The notes below the pieces were generated by a model. The model made no database searches and had not been told where the DNA came from. It saw only the letters and a program-made list of their open reading frames with translations. Positions 8,508 through 17,813 of a stretch of DNA of 64,000 nucleotides are shown here, piece by piece. Location: positions 496,001-560,000 of the forward strand of contig CAVRRQ010000002.1 of NCBI GenBank assembly GCA_963723595.1. The letters run 5' to 3'. This DNA comes from RYN-230 sp963723595. Lineage in GTDB: Bacteria; Actinomycetota; Actinomycetes; Streptosporangiales; Streptosporangiaceae. A program made the translations under genes and the position numbers. Position 1 is the stretch's first letter. Every line of letters starts with the position of its first letter.

Positions 8508-9304
8508 GCTCCGTCACCGGCCGGGGGCTTGTCCGCCACCGTGCCCGACTGGCCGTTCCCGGCCGCGCCCGAGGCGGAGCCCTCGATCTCCCGGGGCGCC
8601 TCGCCCTGGTCCAGCTCGCCCTTGAGCCGCGCCAGCTCCCGGTCCACGTCGTGGCTGGAGCCCATCTGGTCCAGCTCACGCTGGATGTCGTCGTTCGGCT
8701 GCGCGGTCACGTCGTCCAGCGCACCGGAGGCCATCAGCTCGTCGATGGCGCCCGCCCGGGCCTGCATCTGGGCCGTCTTGTCCTGGGCCCGCTGCACCGC
8801 CATGCCCACGTCGCCCATCTCCTCGGAGATGCCGGAGACGGCCTCGCCGATCCTCGTCTGGGCCTCGGCGGCGGTGTAGGTGGCCTTGATGGTCTCCTTC
8901 TGCGTACGGAAGGCCTCCACCTTGGCCTGCAGGCGCTGCGAGGCTGCGGTCAGCTTCTCCTCGTCCGCCTGCAGCGACTGGTACTGCGTCTGCAGGTCGC
9001 TGATCTGGGTCTGCAGCGCCGACTTGCGGGTCAGCGCCTCCCGGGCCAGGTCCTCGCGCCCGCTGCCCAGCGCCTGCCGGGCCTGGCCGTCCAGCTTGGT
9101 CTGCTGCTGCTGCAGCGAGTTCATCTGCAGCTCGACACGCTTGCGCGACGTGGCCACGTCGGCGACGCCCCGGCGGACCTGCGTCAGCATCTCCAGCTGG
9201 CGCTGGTAGGAGTAGTCCAGGGTCTCGCGCGGATCCTCCATGCGGTCCAGGGCCTTGTTGGCCTTGGCCTTGAAGATCATCGATACCCGCTTCACCACGC
9301 TCAT
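8504..9304 (-). CDS. pspA: Phage shock protein A (PspA/IM30 family)
   Basis: Peripheral membrane coiled-coil protein that supports damaged membranes. The start at ATG 9304 gives MSVVKRVSMIFKAKANKALD, the classic amphipathic N-terminus; upstream in-frame ATGs at 9316 and 9358 are poorer. Residues about 25-210 are heptad-rich coiled coil; the C-terminal 60 residues are acidic and Gly/Ser-rich. Length 266 residues. The order pspA-pspAA-(gap)-htpX-pspAB forms one stress-response block, and the gene diverges from a DUF3043 gene across about 195 bp. Confidence 0.92.
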   Translation of the reverse strand: MSVVKRVSMIFKAKANKALDRMEDPRETLDYSYQRQLEMLTQVRRGVADVATSRKRVELQMNSLQQQQTKLDGQARQALGSGREDLAREALTRKSALQTQISDLQTQYQSLQADEEKLTAASQRLQAKVEAFRTQKETIKATYTAAEAQTRIGEAVSGISEEMGDVGMAVQRAQDKTAQMQARAGAIDELMASGALDDVTAQPNDDIQRELDQMGSSHDVDRELARLKGELDQGEAPREIEGSASGAAGNGQSGTVADKPPAGDGA

Positions 9305-9499
9305 CGGCGCGACCATCCCCTCATCGTGTAACGCTGCGGCCAGCCACCTGCGGCGCACGAGCCGGTACCCCCCGTACTCTGGCCGCCGCGCCTGCAGGCT
9401 GGTGGCACACAGCCTACGCGGTCAAGGCCGGCGCAGCCATCACGGCGGGAAGGCTCACGGTCTGGTGATCCGCGGCGTTCGTCCCGGTAGGCTGAGTCC

Positions 9500-10108
9500 G
9501 TGTTCAGACGACGTAGCACGGCCACCGAGGACGCCCCGGCCGAGGGCCCCCAGGGCGCCTCAGCGACCGATCAGGCCGGCCGCACTCCCGGGTCGGTGAC
9601 CGCGGGCAAGGGCAGGCCGACTCCCAAGCGCAGCGAGGCGGAGCGCGCCCGCCGGTACAACGCCCCGGGCGACCGCAAGGAAGCGATGCGCCAGTCCCGG
9701 ACCAGGGACCGCTCGGCGCGGGCCCGCAAGACCGAGGCCATGCGCCGCGGCGAGGAGTGGGCGCTCCCGGCCAAGGACAAGGGCCCGGTCCGGGGGCTGG
9801 CCCGCGACCTGGTCGACTCGCGGCGGCGGCTGAGCGAGTTCTACATGTACGGGCTGGTGGTCCTGCTGTTCCTGTTGTTCCTGCACAACAAGGTGATGCA
9901 GACGCTGCTGCCCCTGCTCCTGGTCGTCATGGTGCTGATCATGGTCGTCGAGGGCTATTTCGTGGGCCGCCGGGTCACCACCCTGGCCGCTGAGCGCTTC
10001 CCCGGGGAGAGCACCCGGGGGGTCAAGATGTACGCGGCCATGCGGGCGCTGCAGATCCGCCAGCTGCGCTTCCCCAAGCCGAGGGTCAAGCCGGGCACCA
10101 CGGTCTGA
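9500..10108 (+). CDS. DUF3043 domain membrane protein
   Basis: A 202-residue protein of unknown function. The first 110 residues are strongly basic and hydrophilic with repeated KRSEAERARR-like motifs; two adjacent hydrophobic helices (about 113-131 and 133-152) form a hairpin; a basic tail follows. This is the DUF3043 layout, common in actinobacteria. GTG at 9500 is the first in-frame start. It diverges from pspA, so the two may share a control region. Confidence 0.85.
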   Translation: MFRRRSTATEDAPAEGPQGASATDQAGRTPGSVTAGKGRPTPKRSEAERARRYNAPGDRKEAMRQSRTRDRSARARKTEAMRRGEEWALPAKDKGPVRGLARDLVDSRRRLSEFYMYGLVVLLFLLFLHNKVMQTLLPLLLVVMVLIMVVEGYFVGRRVTTLAAERFPGESTRGVKMYAAMRALQIRQLRFPKPRVKPGTTV

Positions 10109-10175
10109 GGCTCCCTCCGGGCAGGCCCGGACCCCTCCGCGGGCGGGCGGCGGCGTTGCCCTAGTGTCGTGCGTT

Positions 10176-11174
10176 ATGGAACATCGTCATCTGGGGCGAA
10201 GTGGTCTCAAAGTCAGTGAAATCGCCTACGGAAACTGGATTACGCACGGTTCCCAGGTCGAGGAGGACGCCGCCCGGGCGTGCGTCGCGGCGGCCCTGGA
10301 CGAGGGCATCACCACGTTCGACACGGCGGACGTCTACGCCGGGACCCGGGCCGAGGAAGTCCTCGGCCGCGCGCTGCACGGGATGCGTCGGGAGTCCGTC
10401 GAGATCTGCACCAAGGTCTACTGGCCGACCGGCGGCGGCCCCAATGACCGGGGCCTGTCCCGCAAGCACATGATGGAGTCGGTGCACGGGTCGCTGCGCC
10501 GGCTGCAGACCGACTATCTGGACCTTTACCAGGCGCACCGTTACGACCATGAGACCCCGCTACCGGAAACCCTGCGCGCCTTCGAGGACCTGGTCCGCCA
10601 GGGCAAGGTGCTGTACGTGGGCGTGTCTGAGTGGCGGGCCGAGGAGATCGCCGCCGCGGTGCGGATCGCCGGCGAGATGGGCTTCGACCGGATCGTCTCC
10701 AACCAGCCGCAGTACAACATCATCTGGCGCGTGATCGAGTCCGAGGTGATTCCCCTGTGCGAGAAGGAGGGGATCGGCCAGATCGTCTTCTCCCCCATCG
10801 CCCAGGGCATCCTGACCGGCAAGTACCGCCCGGGCGAGCCGCTGCCCGCCGAGTCCCGCGCCACCGACCCCGACGGGTCCGGGTTCATCAAGCGCTTTCT
10901 CCACGACGACCTGCTCACCCGGGTGGCCGCCCTCCAGCCGATCGCCGAGGAGGCTGGCCTGTCCATGGCCCAGCTGGCCGTGGCCTGGGTCCTGCAGAAC
11001 CCCGGCGTGTCCGCGGCGATCATCGGCGCGACCCGGCCGGAGCAGGTCCGGGAGAACGTCAAGGCCTCGGGGATCCGGCTGGACCCGGAGGTGCTCCGCC
11101 GCATCGATGACGCGCTGGGCGACGCGGTCCGGCGCGACCCCGCCCTCACCACCAGCCCCGAGCAACGGCCGTAG
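10176..11174 (+). CDS. Aldo/keto reductase
   Basis: NADPH-dependent oxidoreductase with a TIM barrel. MEHRHLGRSGLKVSEI is the usual start; an in-frame GTG at 10164 would add four residues. The catalytic tetrad is seen as Asp and Tyr in FDTADVY, Lys in CTKVYW and His in YQAHRYD. The NADP-binding region reads GATRPEQVRENVKA. It resembles the potassium-channel beta-subunit and YghZ-like branch. The substrate cannot be told. Length 332 residues, normal for this group. Confidence 0.9.
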   Translation: MEHRHLGRSGLKVSEIAYGNWITHGSQVEEDAARACVAAALDEGITTFDTADVYAGTRAEEVLGRALHGMRRESVEICTKVYWPTGGGPNDRGLSRKHMMESVHGSLRRLQTDYLDLYQAHRYDHETPLPETLRAFEDLVRQGKVLYVGVSEWRAEEIAAAVRIAGEMGFDRIVSNQPQYNIIWRVIESEVIPLCEKEGIGQIVFSPIAQGILTGKYRPGEPLPAESRATDPDGSGFIKRFLHDDLLTRVAALQPIAEEAGLSMAQLAVAWVLQNPGVSAAIIGATRPEQVRENVKASGIRLDPEVLRRIDDALGDAVRRDPALTTSPEQRP

Positions 11175-11224
11175 TAGCCGGGGGAGCCGTACGGGCCGCT
11201 GAGCGGACGGAAGGTGGGGGGTTG

Positions 11225-11339
11225 GCGGTGCCTGCCTCGCGAGCCACCGCTTATCCGCCGGTCGAGGCGGGGCCCGCCGAAGGCGGGTGCTCGCCGAGCC
11301 GGCGGATGGCGGGGGGCCCAGGGGGGTCGCCCCCCGGAC
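11225..11339 (-). repeat. Dispersed structured repeat, copy B
   Basis: Second copy of the element at 3184-3325. It has the same three inverted repeats: GCGGTG/CACCGC (11225-11250), a main stem ATCCGCCGG (11253-11261) with 11299-11307, and the inner CCCGCC/GGCGGG pair (11273-11287), whose minus-strand loop is a stable C(UUCG)G. In the main stem two positions differ from copy A on both strands so that pairing is kept. The G/C boxes end exactly at the stop codon of the 68-residue gene. Confidence 0.75.
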
Positions 11340-11545
11340 TACTCAGCCCGCAGGCTCATGGGACCGTACTCGACCCGGTTCTCCTCGAGCAGGGTCACCT
11401 GGTCCACACCCCCGGCCAGCAGGTCCCGCCAGTTCTCGCCGAGCCAGCTTTCCGCGTCGCCCTGGCTGCTGAACGTTTCCCTCGGCACCCCCCGGGACGG
11501 CACCAGGGTCCCATCCGCCGTCTCGAACTGCCAGGTCCAGGCCAT
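11339..11545 (-). CDS. Small conserved actinobacterial protein, 68 residues
   Basis: Acidic cytoplasmic protein with Trp-rich start (MAWTWQF), a GDAESWLGENWRDLL core and an end EYGPMSLRAE. I recognise this pattern from small uncharacterised proteins of Streptomyces and relatives, but it has no assigned function. The gene stands alone on its strand, and the structured repeat forms its immediate 3' UTR. Confidence 0.75.
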   Translation of the reverse strand: MAWTWQFETADGTLVPSRGVPRETFSSQGDAESWLGENWRDLLAGGVDQVTLLEENRVEYGPMSLRAE

Positions 11546-11915
11546 GTCTTTGCCGCCTCCTCAGTACGCGGTATGCGACAGTAGCCCACCCGGCGCCGCC
11601 GCCGCGCGGCCCCCCGCTGTCCCGGGGCGGTCCCCTGTTCCCGCGGGGCCCGGGACGCGGCGCCGGACACCGCCCAGGCCCGCGGGAACGGTGCGCGCTG
11701 GCCGGCGGCCAGAACATAACGGTCCGGCCCTCATTGCCGGGGATAGATGATTTGTGGTGTCCTATTGCGAGACGGGGCATGGGTCCGATAGGGATCCTCC
11801 CTGCCGAACGGCCGCAGAGGCGGCCGGCAAACTGTTAAGTTCTATGAGCAGCCCTGAGCCGGGCGCCGCGGCACGTGTCCCCCTGGCTCAGCCCCGGGAG
11901 CAAGGTGGTGACGAC
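11546..11915. other. Divergent control region, no gene seen
   Basis: Contains the upstream sequences of the 68-residue gene (minus) and the sugar kinase (plus). A TAAGTT element at about 11837 is a possible -10, but no matching -35 is seen. The frame of the kinase is open back to 11754 without coding character. Confidence 0.4.
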
Positions 11916-12806
11916 ATGGCGCGCGTTGTCGTCGTTGGTGACCTGATGACCGACACGGTCGCTCACGCGGCCCTGCCCCTGGCGAAGGGCAGCGATACGC
12001 CGGCCACGGTCAGCATGCACGGTGGCGGGTCGGGCGCGAACATCTCAGCCTGGCTGGCCGCGGACGGCGGGGAGGTGGCCTTCGTCGGCCGCCGCGGCGC
12101 GGATATCGCCGGCCGCAACCGGGACATGGAACTGATGGGCTACGGCGTGGACGCCCGGCTGGTGATGGACCCGGACCGGCCCACCGGGACCTGCGTGGTC
12201 ATGGTCACCCACAAGGGCGACCACACGATGATGTCGGACCCGGGCGCCAACGCCGCGCTGCACCCCGACGATCTCCCCAAGGATCTGTTCGCCCCGGGTG
12301 CGCACCTGCACATGTCGGGCTACACGCTGCTGAACGAGGGGTCCCGGGGCGCCGCCCTGGCGGCCTTCGCCCACGCGGGCCGGGCCGGCATGACCATCTC
12401 CGTGGACGGCGCCTCGTCCGCGCCGCTGGAGCGGGTGGGAGCCGAGCCGTTCCTCGAGATGACCAACGGGGTGACCCTGCTCCTGGTCAACGCGGATCAG
12501 GCGACGGTGCTCACCGGCCGCGAGGACCCCGAGTCCGCGGCGCACGTACTGACCGCCTGGTACCCGGAGGTCGTGGTGAAGCTCGGCGCCGAGGGGGCAC
12601 TGTTCGCCAACGGGCGCCCCGACCCGGTCCGGTCCCTCGCCCTGCCTGTCGAGTCGTTCGTGGACGGCACCGGCGCCGGCGATGCGTTCTGTGCCGGTTT
12701 CCTGCCTGCCTGGCTGGACAAGAAGCCACCGCTCGAGGCGCTGGGCAGCGGCTGCCGCCTGGCCGCGAACGCGCTTGGCATGGTCGGTGCCCGGCCCGCT
12801 CTCTGA
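11916..12806 (+). CDS. PfkB-family carbohydrate kinase
   Basis: ATP-dependent sugar kinase of the ribokinase fold, 296 residues. MARVVVVGDLMTDTVA starts the fold; GGGSGANISAWLA is the substrate loop, and the C-terminal signature DGTGAGDAFCAGFLP carries the catalytic Asp. The ATG at 11916 is preceded by AAGGTGGTG. The next gene, an SDR, overlaps its end, which suggests joint sugar or sugar-acid metabolism (for example a 2-keto-3-deoxygluconate-type kinase with a gluconate-type dehydrogenase). The actual sugar is unknown. Confidence 0.85.
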   Translation: MARVVVVGDLMTDTVAHAALPLAKGSDTPATVSMHGGGSGANISAWLAADGGEVAFVGRRGADIAGRNRDMELMGYGVDARLVMDPDRPTGTCVVMVTHKGDHTMMSDPGANAALHPDDLPKDLFAPGAHLHMSGYTLLNEGSRGAALAAFAHAGRAGMTISVDGASSAPLERVGAEPFLEMTNGVTLLLVNADQATVLTGREDPESAAHVLTAWYPEVVVKLGAEGALFANGRPDPVRSLALPVESFVDGTGAGDAFCAGFLPAWLDKKPPLEALGSGCRLAANALGMVGARPAL

Positions 12807-13596
12807 CCCCGGGCCAGGCCCGCGGGCGGCGTTCCTCGATGGCCTCTTCTCACTGGACGGCCGGGTAGCCCTGGTCACCGGGGGCAGCTCCGGGATCGGC
12901 CACGCCATGGCCCGGGCCATGGCCCTGGCCGGTGCGCGGGTCGTCCTCCTGGCCCGGGGCGAGGAAGGCCTGCGCAAGGCGGCGGCGGCCATCCAGTCCG
13001 CCGGGGGTACCGCCGCCTGGGTCCAGGCGGATCTCGCCGATCCGGCCGCGGCGCAGCGAGCCGCCGAGGAGACCGTCTCGGCGTACGGGGAACCGGACAT
13101 CCTGGTCAACGCCGCGGGCGCCAATCCCCGGCCGCCACTCGGCGAGCAGACCCTGGAGCAGTGGGGCGGCGTGATGGCGGTGAACCTCACCGCCCCGTTC
13201 GTGCTCGGGCAGCGCTTCGGGCCCGCGATGGCCCGGCGCGGCTGGGGCCGGATCATCAACGTCGCCTCCCAGCAGGCGGTCCGGGCGTTCTTCAACAGCG
13301 GCGGCTACGGGGCGTCCAAAGCCGGGCTGGCCGGGCTCACCCGCTCCCAGTCCGAGGCCTGGGCCGGCCACGGCGTGTGCTGCAACGCGATCTCGCCCGG
13401 GTTCGTGGCCACCCCGCTCACCGAAGCCGTGGCCAGTGACCCGGTGCGCTCCGCGGCCCTGGCCGCCCGCACCATGGTCGGCCGCAACGGCGAGCCCGCC
13501 GACTTCGAGGGCGTCACCGTGTTCCTGGCCAGCCGGGCCAGCGGCTACATCACCGGCCAGCTCATCTTCGTGGACGGCGGCTTCTCCGTCACCTAG
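12787..13596 (+). CDS. Short-chain dehydrogenase/reductase, gluconate 5-dehydrogenase-like
   Basis: Rossmann-fold oxidoreductase. The LFSLDGRVALVTGGSSGIG start is typical of gluconate 5-dehydrogenase and 2-deoxy-gluconate 3-dehydrogenase relatives. Further motifs: NAAG, catalytic Ser in INVASQQ, Tyr and Lys in YGASKAG, and C-terminal GQLIFVDGGFSVT. I place the start at GTG 12787, giving 269 residues and a 20-bp overlap with the kinase; no better start exists before the domain. Cotranscription with the kinase is nearly certain. Confidence 0.85.
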   Translation: MPGPLSDPGPGPRAAFLDGLFSLDGRVALVTGGSSGIGHAMARAMALAGARVVLLARGEEGLRKAAAAIQSAGGTAAWVQADLADPAAAQRAAEETVSAYGEPDILVNAAGANPRPPLGEQTLEQWGGVMAVNLTAPFVLGQRFGPAMARRGWGRIINVASQQAVRAFFNSGGYGASKAGLAGLTRSQSEAWAGHGVCCNAISPGFVATPLTEAVASDPVRSAALAARTMVGRNGEPADFEGVTVFLASRASGYITGQLIFVDGGFSVT

Positions 13597-13601
13597 CGGC
13601 T

Positions 13602-14648
13602 TCAGGCGGTGCGCGGGAGCCGGAAGCCCCAGTTCAGCATCCGCGCGGCATCCCGCGCCCCGGCCGCCGGGCCGGTGGCGGGGCTGTGCAGCACCACCCC
13701 GATCAGCGCCCGGCCGTTCCTGACCGCCTCGAACAGCAGGCAGTGCCCCGCGTCGTCGGTGTAGCCGGTCTTGATCCCCACAGCACCCCGGTACGAGCCG
13801 ATCAGCTCGTCGGTGTTGTCCCACCAGTAGCCGTGATGACCGTGCCCTTTCGGCAGGTGATAGAAGGACCGGTCCACGATCGACCGGAACACCGGGGACC
13901 GCATGGCCGCGAGGCCGAGCCTGAGCAGGTCGGACGGCGTGGAGTAGGTCGAGGTCTCGGTGGGGTAGGGCAGGCCGTCCGGCGAGGTGAAATGGGTGTG
14001 CGTCATGCCCATCGCAGCCGCGGTCGCGTTCATCCGCGCCAGGAAGGCGCCCATGCCGGGCCCGTACGCGTTGGCGAGGGTGTACGCCGCATCCGCGCCT
14101 GAGGGCAGCAGCAGGGCCTCCAGCAGCTCCCGCGCCGTGAGCACGTCCCGGGGGCGCAGCGCTGCGGTCTCGCCCCCGTTCTTCCAGGCGTAGGCGACCG
14201 CGGCCTTCGGAACCCGGATCTCCCGGCCCAGGTCACCAGCTTTGAGCACCAGCAGGGCCGTCATCACCTTGGTGACGCTCGCCATCGGCCGCTGCGTGTC
14301 CTCGTGGCGGCCCCACAGCACCTGGCCGGTGGCCGCGTCAGCCAGCACCGCGCCCTTGGCCTTCACCCCGCCCGGCGCGCCGGTCACCTCGATCGCCGGG
14401 CCGGCCGCCGGCCGGGCGACAGGGCTGGCGGCGGGGCTGGTGGGCGGGCTGGCCGCAGCACGCGACGGGGAAGGCGCGGCGGGGACCCGGGTCCGGGCCG
14501 CAGCCGTCGACGCCGGCGCAGGCACGCCCGGCCCCTGGGCCGCGGCCCTGGACGTGCACGCCGCGACCCCGCTGATCATGGTGGCGCAGGCGGCCAGCAC
14601 CACGATCCGTCCCCTCAGGCACATAACAGCTCTAGTTCCCACTCGCAT
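13602..14648 (-). CDS. Lipoprotein D-alanyl-D-alanine carboxypeptidase (S11)
   Basis: Low-molecular-weight penicillin-binding protein that trims the terminal D-Ala of peptidoglycan stem peptides. The signal peptide ends in a lipobox with Cys31 (ISGVAAC). An Ala/Pro/Ser-rich linker of about 55 residues leads to the S11 domain with S124-V-T-K127 and KTGYTDDAG. The second motif reads SGAD, with Ala where the canonical SxN has Asn; actinobacteria show variation here. ATG 14648 is used; ATG 14624 would also leave a signal peptide. It is convergent with the SDR gene and divergent from parC. Confidence 0.88.
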   Translation of the reverse strand: MRVGTRAVMCLRGRIVVLAACATMISGVAACTSRAAAQGPGVPAPASTAAARTRVPAAPSPSRAAASPPTSPAASPVARPAAGPAIEVTGAPGGVKAKGAVLADAATGQVLWGRHEDTQRPMASVTKVMTALLVLKAGDLGREIRVPKAAVAYAWKNGGETAALRPRDVLTARELLEALLLPSGADAAYTLANAYGPGMGAFLARMNATAAAMGMTHTHFTSPDGLPYPTETSTYSTPSDLLRLGLAAMRSPVFRSIVDRSFYHLPKGHGHHGYWWDNTDELIGSYRGAVGIKTGYTDDAGHCLLFEAVRNGRALIGVVLHSPATGPAAGARDAARMLNWGFRLPRTA

Positions 14649-14858
14649 CCAGATCAGCCGCTGACCCGCCAGGTGAGCCCGCCCAGGATCCTGGCCCCGC
14701 CGCCGCCGGTCACCACGATATGACCGTTATCGGAGAATAGCCGGGTCAGCGGCGGGAGAGCGGTCCACGCGCCGGCCGTCCCATCCGGCGGCCCTGGAGT
14801 GCGCGCCACGCCACGGGATTGGGCAAGTCTGTCGCCGCCAGGCGGCACAATGGCGGAC

Positions 14859-17405
14859 ATGGCACGACGCACCGCGACACCACCGCCCCCCGAGGACTTC
14901 GAGGAAAACATCGTCGATATCGATGTTGCCGAGGAGATGCGGGGCAGCTACCTCGAGTACGCCTACTCCGTCATCTACCAGCGGGCGCTGCCCGACGCCC
15001 GGGACGGGCTGAAGCCGGTCCAGCGGCGGATTCTCTACCAGATGAACGAGATGGGCCTGCGCCCGGACCGCGGCCACGTCAAGTCCGCCCGGGTGGTCGG
15101 CGACGTCATGGGCCGGCTGCACCCGCACGGCGACAGCGCGATCTACGACGCGCTGGTCCGGATGGCGCAGCCGTGGGCCATGCGGCTGCCGCTGATCGAC
15201 GGGCACGGCAACTTCGGCTCGCCCGGCGGGGACGACTCCCCGGCCGCGATGCGCTACACCGAGGCCCGGCTGACCGCGGCGGCCATGGAGATGGTGGCCT
15301 CGATCGACGAGGACACCGTTGACTTCCAGCCCAACTACGACGGCACCGAGACCCAGCCGGAGGTGCTGCCCGCCGGCCTGCCCAACCTGCTGGTCAACGG
15401 CACCGCCGGGATCGCCGTGGGCATGGCCACCAACATGGCCCCGCACAACCTCGGCGAGGTGGTAGCCGCCGCCCGGCACCTCATCGCCAACCCCGAGGCC
15501 AGCCTGGACGAGCTGATGCGCTTCGTGCCCGGCCCGGACCTGCCGACCGGTGGCAAGATCGTCGGCCTGGACGGGATCAGGGAGGCGTACGAGACCGGGC
15601 GGGGGATCTTCCGGACCCGGGCCACCGCCCGGGTCGAGAAGGTCACGCCGCGCCGGGACGGGATCGTGGTCACCGAGCTGCCCTATGGTGTCGGCCCGGA
15701 GAAGGTGATTTCCCGGATCAAGGACCTGGTCCAGGCCAAGAAGCTGGCCGGCATCGCCGACCTGAAGGACCTGACCGACCGGCACCGCGGGCTGCAGCTG
15801 GTCATCGAGATCCGGGGCGGGTTCCACCCCGAGGCCATCCTCGACGAGCTGTACCGGCTCACGCCGATGGAAGAGACGTTCGGCATCAACAACGTCGCCC
15901 TGGTGGACGGCCAGCCCCGCGTCCTCGGCCTGCGCGAGCTGCTGAGCATCTACGTTGACCACCGGATCGAGGTCGTCCGCCGCCGCAGCGAGTTCCGCCG
16001 CCGCAAGCGCGCGGACCGGCTGCACCTGGTGGACGGCCTGCTCATCGCGCTGCTCAACATCGACGAGGTCATCCAGGTCATCCGGGCCAGCGACGACTCC
16101 GCCCAGGCCAGGGAACGGCTCATGTCGGTCTTCGAGCTGTCGGAGATCCAGGCGCAGTACATCCTCGACACTCCGCTGCGCCGGCTGACCCGTTACGACC
16201 GGCTGGAGCTGGAGCGGGAGCGGGAGACCCTGCAGCGGGAGATCGGCGAGCTGACCGCGATCCTGGAGTCGGAAACCAGGCTCCGCAAGCTGGTCTCCAC
16301 CGAGCTGGGCAAGAACGCCGAGCGGTTCGCCAGCCCGCGGCGCACCGTGCTGCTGGAAGGCAGCGGGAAGGCCCGCACGGCGGCGGTCCCGCTCGAGGTG
16401 GCCGACGACCCGTGCCTGGTGCTGCTGTCGTCCGCCGGGCTCATCGCCCGGACCGCGACCCGCCCCGCCGGGGAGCCGGCCGAGGGCACGCTGGACGCGG
16501 CCGCCCAGGACGGCGCCGCAGTCCCGGCGCCCGCCGCCGGCCCGCGCACGGCCCACGACGTGATCATCGCCACCGCGGCCAGCACCGCGCGCGGGAGCAC
16601 GGCCGTGGTCACCTCGCTCGGCCGGCTGATCCGGATCGGCGTGCTGGAGATCCCGGCCCTGCCACCCAGCGCCCACTCCCCCTCACTGGCGGGCGGCGCG
16701 CCGATCGCCGAATTCGTTTCCCTTGAGGCGGGCGAGACCGTGGTCGGGCTGGCCGCACCGGACGGCTCACCGGGCGGGCTGGCTCTCGGCACCGCGGGCG
16801 GCGTGGTCAAGCGCGTCGCGCCGGACTACCCGGCCAGCGCCACCGAGTTCGAGGTCATCTCGCTGAAGGACGGCGACCGGGTGGTCGGGGCGGTCCAGCT
16901 GGATGGGGAGGATACGGACCTGGTCTTCATCACCAGCGACGCCCAGCTGCTCCGGTTCGGCGCCGCAGCGGTCCGTGCCCAGGGCCGCGCGGCGGGCGGG
17001 ATGGCCGGGATCCGGCTCTCCGCCGGCGCGGCGGTGGCCTGGTTCGGCGTCGTACCGGACGGTGCGGCCGAGGGCACGGGAGGCCTGGCCGCCGATGCGG
17101 CGGTGGTGGTGACCGTGGCCGGGAGCAGCCACGCGCTGCCCGGCACCGCCGCCGCCACGGTCAAGGTGACCCCGTATCAGGAGTACCCGGCCAAGGGGCG
17201 GGCCACCGGCGGCGTGCGCTGCCACCGGTTCCTCAAAGGCGAGGACACCCTGGTACTCGCCTGGGCCGGGCCGGGCCCGGCCCGGGCCGCGACCGATGCG
17301 GGCGTCCCGGTCTACCTGCCTGACGCGGACGGCCGCCGGGACGGCTCCGGGGAGCGTATCCGCCAGGGACTGGCCGCCCTGGGCGGGACCGCCCCGCCCC
17401 GCTAG
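14859..17405 (+). CDS. parC: DNA topoisomerase IV subunit A
   Basis: Type IIA topoisomerase breakage-reunion subunit; decatenates chromosomes with ParE. MARRTATPPPPEDFEENIVD at the start, the quinolone region HPHGDSAIYDALVRMAQPW, the catalytic Tyr in AAMRYTEARL, and a C-terminal beta-propeller (about 500-848) identify it. The N-terminus and the pairing with parE nearby fit the Streptomyces-type ParC rather than GyrA, and no GyrA-box is obvious. ATG 14859 is chosen; ATG 14850 lies three codons upstream. Length 848 residues, intact. Confidence 0.9.
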   Translation: MARRTATPPPPEDFEENIVDIDVAEEMRGSYLEYAYSVIYQRALPDARDGLKPVQRRILYQMNEMGLRPDRGHVKSARVVGDVMGRLHPHGDSAIYDALVRMAQPWAMRLPLIDGHGNFGSPGGDDSPAAMRYTEARLTAAAMEMVASIDEDTVDFQPNYDGTETQPEVLPAGLPNLLVNGTAGIAVGMATNMAPHNLGEVVAAARHLIANPEASLDELMRFVPGPDLPTGGKIVGLDGIREAYETGRGIFRTRATARVEKVTPRRDGIVVTELPYGVGPEKVISRIKDLVQAKKLAGIADLKDLTDRHRGLQLVIEIRGGFHPEAILDELYRLTPMEETFGINNVALVDGQPRVLGLRELLSIYVDHRIEVVRRRSEFRRRKRADRLHLVDGLLIALLNIDEVIQVIRASDDSAQARERLMSVFELSEIQAQYILDTPLRRLTRYDRLELERERETLQREIGELTAILESETRLRKLVSTELGKNAERFASPRRTVLLEGSGKARTAAVPLEVADDPCLVLLSSAGLIARTATRPAGEPAEGTLDAAAQDGAAVPAPAAGPRTAHDVIIATAASTARGSTAVVTSLGRLIRIGVLEIPALPPSAHSPSLAGGAPIAEFVSLEAGETVVGLAAPDGSPGGLALGTAGGVVKRVAPDYPASATEFEVISLKDGDRVVGAVQLDGEDTDLVFITSDAQLLRFGAAAVRAQGRAAGGMAGIRLSAGAAVAWFGVVPDGAAEGTGGLAADAAVVVTVAGSSHALPGTAAATVKVTPYQEYPAKGRATGGVRCHRFLKGEDTLVLAWAGPGPARAATDAGVPVYLPDADGRRDGSGERIRQGLAALGGTAPPR

Positions 17406-17456
17406 CCGCGAAAGTGCGCCGCATCAGGGGACAGGGGTATCAGGAGCACGGGCCGG

Positions 17457-17810
17457 TCAGGAGGCGGGCGGTCCGGACCGGGCGACCGGGCGGCCCGCCG
17501 CGCTGGCCGCCGCGGCGGCCAGCGCGGTGAGCAGGTCGCGGGGGCCGGCGTAGGGCGGCTCACCGAACTGCCACCAGCGCGCGATCTGCAGGCCGCGGGC
17601 TCCGGGGTCGAACACCTCGCCGCCGAAGCACCTGGCCCGGGCCAGCGCGGCCAGTTCGTCGTGGTCCTCGGTTAACGTGACCACGAACGCCGCGGCGTCC
17701 AGCAGCGCCGCCGCGCATCTCGCGGCCCGGACCGGGTCGCTGCCGGCGTGGGCCAGCCGCCACGCGGCCTGGGCACGGAGGAATTCTGCCAGAAGTATCT
17801 GTCTCGTCAC
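17457..17810 (-). CDS. Hypothetical protein, 117 residues
   Basis: Ala/Arg-rich helical protein without a domain that I recognise. Codon use is like its neighbours and the composition (acidic helix LTEDHDELAALARARCFGGEVFDPG) looks protein-like. It sits between the convergent end of parC and the 3' end of parE. The GTG start at 17810 is directly downstream of a perfect 13-bp palindrome. Confidence 0.5.
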   Translation of the reverse strand: MTRQILLAEFLRAQAAWRLAHAGSDPVRAARCAAALLDAAAFVVTLTEDHDELAALARARCFGGEVFDPGARGLQIARWWQFGEPPYAGPRDLLTALAAAAASAAGRPVARSGPPAS

Positions 17811-17813
17811 TCT

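Noticed and set aside
14727..16676. 649-codon open frame antisense to parC
   Set aside because: Explained by high third-position GC on the opposite strand; composition is Gly/Arg/Val-rich without domains, while parC is certain.
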